Source: Fragilaria radians (Eukaryota; Bacillariophyta; Fragilariophyceae; Fragilariales; Fragilariaceae). From it: DNA of 64,000 bases. The position numbers and the translations under genes are program-made. The stretch lies in contig CAAAJI010000001.1 of NCBI GenBank assembly GCA_900642245.1, positions 130,699-194,698 of the forward strand, written 5' to 3'. The notes under the pieces were generated by a model that saw only the letters and a program-made list of their open reading frames with translations, had not been told where the DNA came from and did not search any database. Below are positions 45,901-56,910 of the stretch, one piece after another. Every line of letters begins with the position of its first letter. Positions within the stretch are counted from its first letter, which is position 1.

Positions 45901-48900
45901 TTTGCTTTGTTGCAAACTTCCGGAGAATCGTGAAAGCTATTGATGTCTCGAGGCATAAAACCAATTAGAGTCGGTGTCCTTTCTGCATTTGTCCTTTCTG
46001 CATATTTCATGACATCAGTAGTGATACGATTCATAGTCGCTTGAGAGCAGTGGGTCTGAGTTGCCCTTTCAGAGCCTAAGCTGAAGGGTAGCGCACCGGA
46101 TACGGGGGGATGGCCTAATTGTGATCGATTCAACTCGAGAACGAAGTTTTCTAATTTCATAGGGGCAAGCGGCCTTGTTGCAAATGCTTGAAGCTGTCGA
46201 AGGGGAATATTGACTGAAGCGCAGTTTTCAACATCCAAGTGGAATATATTTTGGGAGTAATCAGAAATTCTAGGAACCACCCAAAGTCTGTGTTGTGAAT
46301 AGGAAGTGGGGCGGCTTAGTATCATTGCGGATCGTGGAGCTGATTCTTTTAACAACTCATGTGCAAGTCGCATATTGCGAATATTCTGTTGCTGGAAAAA
46401 TGCTCCGAGTTGTTCCAATAACCTACTCACGGCATCTTTTCCTCCAAGGACACCCTTTAATTTGGCCATTCCACTGTCGATCTGAAACTTGGGAATATTT
46501 GGATTTTGCGCTATAACAGGATTTTCTGATAGGATGCGAAGCACCGACATTTCAGCAGATGTAGTTTTGTAATCAGAAGGAGGTAACAAACGGAACAGAA
46601 TTCTCCCCCAATTATGCGGGCGATCATTTGGGTGCAACTTAAAGGGAACAGTGTTCGTCATCAAGTCATACAGTAATGGAAACCCATATTTTGATGATTG
46701 AACTTCAATTCCTGAATTCAGAGCGGCATTGATAAATTCTAATGCTCGGATTCCACCATACGCTACTTGATCCTAGTAGTATTTTATACAGAGTCAAAAA
46801 CTTTTGCATGCCTTATTGAAAAATCAAAACAAAAATTTATTACGTACCTCCTCAGGACGAGCATACGCAGCTCCAAAAAATTTTGATGAAATCATCGTTT
46901 TCTTTGGATTATCAATGATGGTGTTATCAATGATTTCGTCAAAATTTTCAAATGCTGGAATCTTTTCAGTTCCCAGTCTTACTGTCAATGATTTATCTGG
47001 CGGTAGTTTCCCGAGGCTACTTACTGCAGTAACGTAAGCCTTACGATTTAACAATGATAGAGAGAGTTTGTCCCTTGCTGATGGAGTACACAACTGAAGT
47101 AGTAGAAGTTCCTCCTCCGTTGATAGTCGACATGCCGCAGACACGTAAGGGTGTTTCTTGCAGTACTCTTCCATTTCTTCAGCGACGCTCCATGGGCACC
47201 GCATAGAATCATCACCCCCAAGCCCAACCGTAACAACGGATAACTTTAAACGACAGGCGTGAGCATCAGGATGCATATCATTTCCAAGGTATTCTAACTG
47301 ATCAAATATCTGCTTTTCTTCCGCTGTAAGTTCCTCGCTTACACAAGACTCTACCATTTTGAAGACCTCTTGATATGAACCAGTGATGAAGTACATAACC
47401 ATTAAATACATTGAAGAGGCCAGAGAAGGCGTAACCAAAAACGATCTTGAATTATGTATTGGATACATGTAGCAGCGAACTTCTCCAATGTTATCAATCC
47501 ACTCTTGATTTCTTCTATCAAGAATTACCTGGACAGATAAATGAGAACCGTCAATATGCAAACGACGAGGAAGGGCACACCCAGGCATTAAGATGAAAAG
47601 GTCGTTTTCAGCATTTTGAAGTACTAAAAAATGATTGATTGAACCGAGGAGTCGTTCGGCTATTTCTCTCGCTTCAGTTGATGTGGAAATGTACAAACCG
47701 TCGTGATCGTTGCTGTACAGGCGATGTTCAAATTGACCATCCACTGATTCAACTCGTTTAGAGACAAAACTGAGATTTACACGTGGAAGCTCAATAATGT
47801 CTATTGTCGCAGAACTATGAGCAGAGATTACTTTGCTTGTACTCCAAAAAAGTACATGGGCTAGATTGTCGAGTCTCGACAAAAGCATGCCAAGTCTTTT
47901 CAATAACGAAGATGGTGGAGCTGAAAGGACGTTTAAAAGAGTCAGCATAGGTCGATTAGGATCAATATCCAAAATCTCTGGCCTTGAATTAAGAACTGGG
48001 ATTCGCTGGATCAAAGCTTCGGCGCTTGAATTGCAGAAACCGCTTTTGTCAATTGCCTCGCTTTTAGCAAGCTTGATTACCAATCTTGTTGACGGCATCT
48101 TTTCTAAATCCACATTTTTGTCTTCCTCGTCGAGTACTGCACTTGATTGATTCGTCTCATAACCGATGATATTATCGTCTTCACTTTGCCAAAATGTATA
48201 CTTTTCAATTAATGATGTAGGAATAAGTCCAGCGAGGTACCTATCCTGAATCAAAGTTTGAGTTCCTAGTTCTGCATTCAGTGCCCTAGTTATGACGAGT
48301 GACGACGACGGATCAACTGTGGTCATTGGAATTCCAGTTGACATCGATAAAATACCGCCTACCCGATCTGGATACGGCTCTCCTGGACCTTCGTGTTGAC
48401 AAAGAGACATGTTTGATGTATATTCTAGGACACGGAAGTGTCGTCTCCCCTGCTCCACAACGTTGAAAATATTTATAACCGGAGGATTTTGCCAGAGTAC
48501 AACTTCTTTCAGCGTATGTGTACAAAGATTACCATTATTCTTCGGATTTTCGATCCAACCTGCCAGAATGACAAATGGTTCCTCAGAAAAATCTTTGCTG
48601 GACATTTGCAACGTTACGTTTGGAAGTAGAAGACTTATTTTATCCTTGAGAACATCCTCGATCCACTTCTCTCCTGGTCTTAAACTTGTCGGAAATTTTC
48701 GTGTGAACGAAGGATCTAATGCTTCTTTTATGGCAATATAATTTCGAGAGTCCGGCGCCCAAGATTGGACATCATATCTTCGCCCTACCAAACTCCACCA
48801 ATATCGATTTGTTGTATGTGTTACTTCTGCGCAAGCAAGATCAGTAGCGTCCTTCAAAAACATTGTACGAGTTACTTGAAAATCATCATCCTCCATAATA

Positions 48901-51900
48901 TGCTGATCAAGAAGCGACATCTTGTGGTTTTGCAAAGTGAAATCGCTAAGCTGTAGATTTACCTCAATACCTACGGCTTTGGTCGTGACATACAACATCC
49001 AATCTTCAAAGCTTTGTCCTTGCTTAGGAATACGATAGGATCCATTTCTAAGCTTTATATCCTCTGTATCTGGTATGAATCTTCCATAGCACGTAGCATG
49101 TCCAATACTTTCCCAATGTCGCTCCTTGAGTTTCACAAATGCCAACTCTCGAGTTCCTGTTCCAGTGGCAAGACGCACAACAGCCTCCATCGCTTGGTCT
49201 CCTTCTTTTTGATGTTCTCTTATAAACCGCAGTATATGATAACGCTTGGCTTGAATGATATCGAAGATTTCAGATTGAGCTATCTGAATGGAAGGAGGAG
49301 GATGAGTGGGATTTGGTGTGTCTTGTAGATCGTCGTACACGTTTGTACTAAATCGATGGTTTATTGTCAAGTAGACTTGAGATGACATTATGACTGAAAC
49401 AGCTCTGTAATCTAGATCCTCATAGTTATAATTCTTGAATAAGTATAGTAAATGGGAATGTACCAAACAAGCAACATCAACGTCTTTATTACGCGACGGA
49501 TCGATCCAATATTCAAGTGTGGGTATTGCTTGGGAGTCAAGCATATTTCTGATTTTCTTCATTGCCCCTTCAACCTTAGCATTGTCCAACGATTCCAGAC
49601 CACGAGGTCTTGGATGTCCTGGACGGCACTTACTCAGTGCGTACTTCAAGTAACCTTCCACTCTAACTGCTAATCGAAGGGTGTAAAGAATCAATGGACC
49701 AGAGGAGGAAATCTTGGTATATTTTCCAACGTCCATATCAAGTGCACGCTCCAGCATCTTTATTATGCAAGAGGTTAGGACATCTGGCGACTTCGCAATC
49801 TCATTAAAGAGAGTCCCGTGAGGTGTTGCAAGCAACATGTGTAATTTATCACGAACAACAGTAGGAATTTCAGTAATCGTTTCAGTGAAATCAGCCGGTT
49901 TCCACTTTCCAGGTTCAAATAGAGCTGCATCTACAATAAGTTGAAGGGACTTTGTTTTGAGTGCGCTCAATCTACCAGGATCGCCGTTAGCAAAGAAGTC
50001 AAGAATCAATGGTATTCGAATGTAAGGGACAGTTAAGAATTGCACAAAGCGCTCAGAATCAGAGGGTGTCAAAACATTTCCAAACGAAGGTAATTCTTCT
50101 TTTGTTAAATGAAGGACGTCATCCTCATTATCCACACTCATGGGTTTAACTTTGGACTTCTGAAACTTTTCCCCACAAGAATTCACCACGTTTGCTGGAT
50201 CGGCTGACGAAAGTCTTGCTCTTTCTTCTTTAGTTTTACTAAAAAGTGACAGGAAACCTTCAAAGCCAGCCTGACTTTCCTTGGTAGCCGTAATTGCTAC
50301 TTTATCTACAAACTCTTGCGATGTTCCTCTAAAGGCTGTCACAGCATACGAAAAACTAGGATCATCCTTATCCTTCCTTTGTAGATCCCATCTAAGTATT
50401 GCATCAGACGGCGTCCAAGGTATCGGCCCTTTCTTCTTTTTTGGATCATCAGGAGGTGTCTGTGCCCTTCCAGATACAGAATGCTTGAAGTGAAAAACGA
50501 TATCACGGAAATACTCAAATTCTGGAAGAACTTCAATAATGGCCCCGTTTCTACCTGCTATAAGAGCAGCAGCATGATTCGCCTGCTGCACTGGAACTGC
50601 ACCGTCAGAACGAGGAAAAGCCAATTGGATTGCTAATTGATTGACTAAAGCAATATCTCCTTCCAATGGGAGTTGGCAGATGTCGAAGTTGAATATCGTT
50701 TGCCTTGGAGATCCGTCATTCTTCACTGAAAGTCCCCTTAAGTAATCTAGACACTGAAAACGCAGAGAGCATATGTTTGGGTCGTAGATAGGAAGATTCG
50801 CACCAAGCGTATCGAAAGCCCCTGCTTCAATTCCATATGATTCCGTAGGCCCTTCGCATAGACCAGAGTAATGGAGGGCAAATTGACTTGGATCATCAAT
50901 GGCTTTTACACGACAGATAGAGTCTGCGATACATGCAGCGCAAGCGAAGGTAATTGATCGAATAGCCACCAACCCACGAGACTTTTGAATACACTCAGTT
51001 GCAGCAGAGTAAATACGGCAGACGCGTCGAATAAGAAACATCAAATTGACTTGAGTTTCTCGGCGCATTTCCATTCGTCGCCAAAAACAATATTTTGGAT
51101 CTAGATTTGGCATCGGAAGCATGTATGTTAAAGCGTACTGCGAGGCTGAGGCTGCAAAAGCTGCTGCATTCTTTATCAGCTGTCGCTGCTGAAGAAGTAA
51201 ACTGCATGCATCTGCAATTCTTTGTAATGAAGAGCTAGCTTCTTGATAATTTGTGGCAATCGGAGGCAGCTTTTCATCAGTTAAAACTGCTGGTATAAGA
51301 ATGGGATCAGGACGTGGAGATCCCATCAACTGTCTCACTACTTCTGCATAATTATCTGTCCTAAGTCGACCAAATAATGGGTGCGCACAAGATCCGGCAT
51401 CAGTTCTAAGCGTAGAAATCACCCCTTTTGAAAAGGAATCGCTCTGTGCTGTAAGTGACAAGCCATGATTGTAAATATCCACAGGCTTTGCAGAAGCATT
51501 ACTTAGCTTTTTCAAAATCTTGTCTAAAATGTCCCAAGTATTGGACAAAGACACTCCAAGAGTACCATCTGAAACCAGTGTTGGATCTATAGTTGATGCA
51601 AAATTAGCGAGATTCCGACCTGCTAACTTCAGAATTCGAGAATCTTCTGGGTCCATCGATGAAGGGGCAAAGTTTTCAATTGCAACATATGCTAAATCCA
51701 TAGCGGCATTCATGATCAAGAGCGAAGAATACTTTGCAGGACGCGCTCCTGAAGCTGGTGTGGTTGCTAAAGCCAGTCTAGCCAAGGGGTGAAACGACAT
51801 GGCAGATAGTTGATCAGGTGCCTCAAGGAACTCGTGCGGGCCTTGATCTAGATTTGAGAGCAAAGGTTGAGAATTCAGAGCTGGCATGAGCTTTGTGTAT

Positions 51901-53774
51901 AGGAAATGTGCATTATTCTTTTTTGATGGATATACTTGCATCCTGAATAGCAGGGTCCAGAATGTACAATCCATTAAACGGTTAGAAGGGATATTCCAGA
52001 TTGTCATTGCCAACTGTTTCAACTGACGCCCAGTTTCAGAGTCAAAGTTGGAAGGATGGTATTCTAATCCATCAGTACCTGTATTTATCACAGTAAAAGA
52101 AAATTTTCCATCTCCGCAATTTCGGACGATATACAAACAAAGATGTGCATAATCTGGTTGCTGCCAACCACCAGGAAGCACAAGTTGTTGGTTAGGTTGA
52201 AGATTCTCGATAACAGAAACAAATACATTGAGGAAATTAAGAAAAAGACCATCTAATTGTTTTCCTGAAGCTCCTGCAGAATGAGGCAGGATACTGATTA
52301 GCTTTATGCATGCCTCACAAGCCCAATGGTTCATTCGAAGAAAGGAAAGCGGACCATCTACAGGAGCCACATCACGCTTTCCCAGACCAAAGCGGCCCCT
52401 TCCGGTGCGAGCCAAGCCATCTGTTTCGACCACAATATGGCAGATAAAGCTCAAGGCTTTCGAAAGTTGCGCATACATTCCAGGAACATCAGCCTGTTGC
52501 TCTTTGGAAATTGGTGATCTTCGAACATAGTTTTCCAACTGCATGAGGGACCAGAATGGAGGAACTCTGTAAACCGGAGAAAAAGTGCGCTTTGGAAAGA
52601 CGCCATCAGTTCCCGCTAAAAAGTCATAAGGGTTAAAGGTAGCAGACTTAATATGCACAGATGAAAGGGCTCCAACATCACCACCAGTGATCAAATTCAC
52701 GCCACTTGATCCAATGCCAGTGTTATTGGCAACTAAAGCTTGTTTTGCCAGCTCTTCCTTCTCTTTACGCATCAGCTCCTTGTTCCTCGCTTCTTCTTGT
52801 AACCGAATTCGTATCGCCTCTTGTTCTTCCTTACTGGTGTTTATCGGAGCCGCAGTAGTTGCACCAGCTGTAGACACCAGTTTTATCGACTTAGTTGGGG
52901 AAGAAGAAAGAATGGGGGGCTGTGAAGACGATGGTGGAGAAGAGTATCTTTGAACAGCCGGCGAGGTCTGAGGAACCGAATTCGGTCTCACTCCCAAACC
53001 TTGCGATGGAGAAGATAATTGAGTAGGAGATGTCACACTTGGCTTTGCCACTTTCTGGGGTGATGTTGAGATTCCAGGACGTGGCATAACAGGGGCAGCA
53101 TTAAGGGTTTGAGCATTCTTTGATTGAGGCGTTGAAAAAGGCTGTGGGTTTGCCTTATTCGGGAGAATACTTGAGGAAGGAATTTGAGGTACTACTACTG
53201 GAGTAATCAAGGTATTTGTGATCGGGTTTGGAGAAGTCACTTGTGGAGCAGGTACTGCAATGGGCGCTACATCCAATCCAGCAAAAGGATCTTCGGCGCC
53301 AATGCTGAAGCCTGAAACAGGAGGATTAACTGCAGTAGGAAGGAAGCCACTAGAAATGGAAGTAGGAGTTAAGGAAGGGACGACATTAGGAACAAGTTGA
53401 TTCTGGGTGGAAGGAAACGAAAGATGTTGCTGCTGGGGAGCAAATGCATTGGGCTGGGAACCCCCAATACCAGTTACAACCTGTTGAGAACGGAACTGAT
53501 GCTGTTGGATAGAAGAAGGAAATGTAGTTTGTTGCATTCGTTGTTGCATATTCTGCGGAAGAGCACCAGGGGAAATTATAGGGTATGACGCTGGTTGCTG
53601 GTGAGGAGTCACGTAGGCTGGAGGGAACCAACCTTCTCGTCCGTTGTAAGAGCCCCACCACCAACTTCCTTCTTGGCCGGGTTTTGCCGATAAAACAGCT
53701 CCTTTTGGAAAATTCAACTGAGACTGAGTTTCTTGACCTGCAAAGGCATGCTTGGCAAGATACGTTTGAACCAT
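39979..53774 (-). CDS. Giant multidomain protein: SH3, DUF3638/DUF3645-type helicase-like ATPase, EF hands, VPS62-like C-terminus (four exons)
   Basis: Exons 53774-46848, 46772-45532, 45445-42130 and 42057-39979. The introns (75, 86 and 72 bp) have GTACGT, GTAAGT and GTAAGC donors, and every junction is in frame, giving 4520 residues. Residues 1-55 are an SH3 domain (HAFAGQETQSQLNFPKGAVL, WWWGSYNGREGWFPPAYV). About 60-330 is Pro/Gln/Ser-rich, then a charged helix. About 420-2720 is a long region without a recognised fold. An SF2-helicase-like core follows: GAGKTT (2814-2819), DEVD (2976-2979), SGTP (3367-3370), HTTGMDI (3500-3506), QGAFRMRGIGKGQ (about 3529-3541). The order matches DUF3638/DUF3645 proteins, often labelled ubiquitin hydrolases; I see nothing proving that activity. 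A poly-Glu stretch, two EF-hand loops (4206-4217, 4242-4253) and a C-terminal part resembling VPS62/VPS13 adaptor repeats (WEPVPPGEEFVALGFIG, RCVPRAW) end the protein. A Ca-regulated ATPase scaffold is inferred. Confidence 0.87.
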
Positions 53775-54179
53775 GATATGCTCAAAAAGTAAATTCACCC
53801 CACGAATCAAATAGAATCAAGGTGAGGTCCTCTTCAATACGAGGACTAGAGTTTTCTAAGGCTTAAAAGCTTTGAGCGTTTTCACTGGAAGCTGTAAAGA
53901 ATGCCAAGGAATGTGGAAGATATGCAAGACACAAATGATGCAAGGTGACCTTGGATTTCGGTTTCGAGATTCCAACGTCCTTGTGTGTGTGAAATCCCCT
54001 ACTCAAATACCAAAGACTTAATCATATGGTCGGAGTGCGCATTAAATGAACTAATCGTGCCCCAACGTAAGTCAAAGTACAGGTTAATTTATACCGTCAA
54101 AATACGGTTAAAACATAAATTACTTAGATTATTGGCGAACACACAAAAAAACATTCCACCTCCGTTGTAACACGATACT
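53775..54179. promoter_or_regulatory. Promoter/5' leader region of the giant gene
   Basis: 405 bp between the AlkB-like stop codon and the giant-gene ATG, both minus strand. An in-frame TTG/GTG extension above 53774 lacks an ATG, so 53774 is the start. No defined motif recognised. Confidence 0.35.
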
Positions 54180-54932
54180 TTATCTTGACTGCATGGAGGC
54201 GCGATCGTGAAATGCACGAATAGTCCAGTTGATTCGCTTCGATGTCGGAGGATCCAACGTGACTCGTCTCTTGGGGACTTCATGATAATGAGTAAGTTGG
54301 CATGTTCCACCCATGATCAGCAAATCTCCATCGTTCAAGAAAATTTCTGTCTTTACTCGTTTATTCGACTTGTCTCTGAATAAGAAACGACGAGTGCCTC
54401 CCCAAGATAAACTCCAGATTGGGCAATCCTCACGAAGTGAACGTTCGGAGTCGGCATGGAGACCAATAGTGTCATTGGGCTCATACCAGTTTTGTAAGCA
54501 TCCATTATATGCACATTCATAAGGTATCAAGCCTTTCATGTAGGCATTCACTGTTTCTATAAGCTCTAGGGTCATTGGCGATTCCTCAATTGGCCTAGCA
54601 AGATTGATTGATCCGCTATAAACGTATGAGACACCCCATGATTGCGACCAACGATTCTCTTCAACGATTTTACCAAAAAGTCGAAGTTTATGTCTGTTGG
54701 GAGGGTGCAATTTCCACTCTGAATCAAAATCCTTCGAAGGTAGCCACTTCCTCTTCAAGATATACCATGAAGCACCATTAGGAGTCAGTCTATGCACCTT
54801 TGTGCCAAGTCGGGTTCCTAGTTCTTCAGATACATTATCCCCCGATTGCTTTCTTCTGGAATTTTCTGACGAGATGCTATTTTCAGCTGTACGTTTCCTA
54901 GATTCAACAGTTTTTAGGGTAGAATTGAGCAT
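54180..54932 (-). CDS. AlkB-family 2-oxoglutarate/Fe(II) dioxygenase (ALKBH2/3-like)
   Basis: Intronless, 250 residues, ATG at 54932. The first 50 residues are Ser/Lys/Arg-rich with possible nuclear-localisation clusters (ESRKRTAEN, ENSRRKQSG). The catalytic domain spans about 60-245: NGCLQNWYEPNDTIGLHADS holds the first Fe ligands (H and D of HAD), SLSWGGTRRFLFRDKS follows, LLIMGGTCQLTHYHEVPK supplies the distal His, and RINWTIRAF the 2-oxoglutarate-binding Arg pair. These are the HxD...H...RxxxxxR signatures of AlkB enzymes, which remove methyl groups from alkylated bases in DNA or RNA. All expected catalytic residues are present. The nucleotide-recognition lid is close to ALKBH2/3 by eye, but subfamily and substrate are uncertain. 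Upstream of the giant gene on the same strand with 405 bp between them, so transcription is probably independent. Confidence 0.88.
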   Translation of the reverse strand: MLNSTLKTVESRKRTAENSISSENSRRKQSGDNVSEELGTRLGTKVHRLTPNGASWYILKRKWLPSKDFDSEWKLHPPNRHKLRLFGKIVEENRWSQSWGVSYVYSGSINLARPIEESPMTLELIETVNAYMKGLIPYECAYNGCLQNWYEPNDTIGLHADSERSLREDCPIWSLSWGGTRRFLFRDKSNKRVKTEIFLNDGDLLIMGGTCQLTHYHEVPKRRVTLDPPTSKRINWTIRAFHDRASMQSR

Positions 54933-55548
54933 CGAATTGATGATGTGGAAATGAATTCAACCCCGATGTGCTTTGTAAATTTCACTATAATTTTATCTTG
55001 CACCCAGTTTAGATCGATTAAGGTTAATGTTTTCGAAGCTGGTGAAGCTTTTCTTTGGTCTCAATTTTCATGTCGACCTCCAAGTTATACCATCGTATGA
55101 TCAAATTATGATTCATAATGCAGAAATAAATTAAATATGGAATGATACCAAATCAACGTTCGAGGGAAATTACATTTGGTGTACTACATGATTAGCCATA
55201 AATTAACTTAATTTAATAACATCTAACCTCAGATCAAATCATTTAACAATTCAAATCTTTACATTAATGCATACTGAAGATGTTAATGGCATTAAGTAGA
55301 AATATACTTCACTTTTTGGAGCTCTGTAAACAATGGAATAAGGTATCTTCCTTGAAAATCAAACAATTTTCTGAAATCATGAATTAAAAAGCATAAGAAT
55401 GAGAAAGTTAGAGGAGGTCACTGCGAAATATTTGATGAATGATATGTCTCAATGCTTACTCCAATTTACCTGATTGAATTTTGTGTGTAAATTCTGAAAG
55501 GCACTAGTAAGTTAAAGAATGTAAGCATGGAGATTTGAATTGTTCATT
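54933..55548. other. Intergenic region, promoter side of the AlkB-like gene
   Basis: AT-rich, no gene or repeat seen. Its last six bases, TTCATT (55543-55548), form the left copy of the target duplication of the adjacent Copia element. Confidence 0.5.
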
Positions 55549-55570
55549 TATTGGAATTTGGAGTTATCCC

Positions 55571-56503
55571 NNNNNNNNNNNNNNNNNNNNNNNNNNNNNN
55601 NNNNNNNNNNNNNNNNNNNNNNNNNNNNNNNNNNNNNNNNNNNNNNNNNNNNNNNNNNNNNNNNNNNNNNNNNNNNNNNNNNNNNNNNNNNNNNNNNNNN
55701 NNNNNNNNNNNNNNNNNNNNNNNNNNNNNNNNNNNNNNNNNNNNNNNNNNNNNNNNNNNNNNNNNNNNNNNNNNNNNNNNNNNNNNNNNNNNNNNNNNNN
55801 NNNNNNNNNNNNNNNNNNNNNNNNNNNNNNNNNNNNNNNNNNNNNNNNNNNNNNNNNNNNNNNNNNNNNNNNNNNNNNNNNNNNNNNNNNNNNNNNNNNN
55901 NNNNNNNNNNNNNNNNNNNNNNNNNNNNNNNNNNNNNNNNNNNNNNNNNNNNNNNNNNNNNNNNNNNNNNNNNNNNNNNNNNNNNNNNNNNNNNNNNNNN
56001 NNNNNNNNNNNNNNNNNNNNNNNNNNNNNNNNNNNNNNNNNNNNNNNNNNNNNNNNNNNNNNNNNNNNNNNNNNNNNNNNNNNNNNNNNNNNNNNNNNNN
56101 NNNNNNNNNNNNNNNNNNNNNNNNNNNNNNNNNNNNNNNNNNNNNNNNNNNNNNNNNNNNNNNNNNNNNNNNNNNNNNNNNNNNNNNNNNNNNNNNNNNN
56201 NNNNNNNNNNNNNNNNNNNNNNNNNNNNNNNNNNNNNNNNNNNNNNNNNNNNNNNNNNNNNNNNNNNNNNNNNNNNNNNNNNNNNNNNNNNNNNNNNNNN
56301 NNNNNNNNNNNNNNNNNNNNNNNNNNNNNNNNNNNNNNNNNNNNNNNNNNNNNNNNNNNNNNNNNNNNNNNNNNNNNNNNNNNNNNNNNNNNNNNNNNNN
56401 NNNNNNNNNNNNNNNNNNNNNNNNNNNNNNNNNNNNNNNNNNNNNNNNNNNNNNNNNNNNNNNNNNNNNNNNNNNNNNNNNNNNNNNNNNNNNNNNNNNN
56501 NNN
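55571..56503. other. Assembly gap (933 Ns)
   Basis: A run of N inside the Copia element. It hides most of the 5' LTR, the primer-binding site and the Gag start. The length may be an estimate. Confidence 1.
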
Positions 56504-56910
56504 TTCGAGTAAGGCTTGAGACAATGCATTCAAGCATTTCTGAGAATCAATTTATGATTCACATCCTGAATAATCTCACTTCGGATTATGAGCTACAGTT
56601 AGCTATGATGGAAAGAAGAGTTGGTGACATTGAAAAGCCACTCACTGTTGAAGAAATTAGAGGAGAACTAAGCCTACGTTTTGAAAGATTAAATGTTAGT
56701 AAAGCTAAAGGAGAAGTTTTGGAGGAACATGCGTTGTTTGGAGGACAATTCAAGGGAAAGTGTCGAAATTGTGGACAGCTCGGTCATAAGTCGTTCCAAT
56801 GCAAAAATTGCGCAATAAACAATGGCGGAAGTAACGGTAATCAAAGTGGTGGTGGAAGTGTTCGTATTGTCGCAAGACAGGGCATGACAAGAAGAATTGT
56901 TTCAAGTTGA
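56504..56910 (+). CDS. gag: Gag C-terminal part (partial) of the 55.5-60.4 kb Copia element
   Basis: The sequence entering from the gap encodes the end of the capsid region (FMIHILNNLTSDYELQLAMM, EEIRGELSLRFERL), which aligns with 35216-35380 of the other family member, then a CCHC zinc knuckle (56761-56802) that would bind element RNA. The frame then passes over the second knuckle out of frame and ends at TGA 56908-56910. N-terminus unknown because of the gap. Confidence 0.85.

Noticed and set aside
56841..56910. Programmed -1 frameshift signal
   Set aside because: No X XXY YYZ slippery heptamer is seen in the Gag frame within the overlap, and the sister element changes frame differently at the same place.
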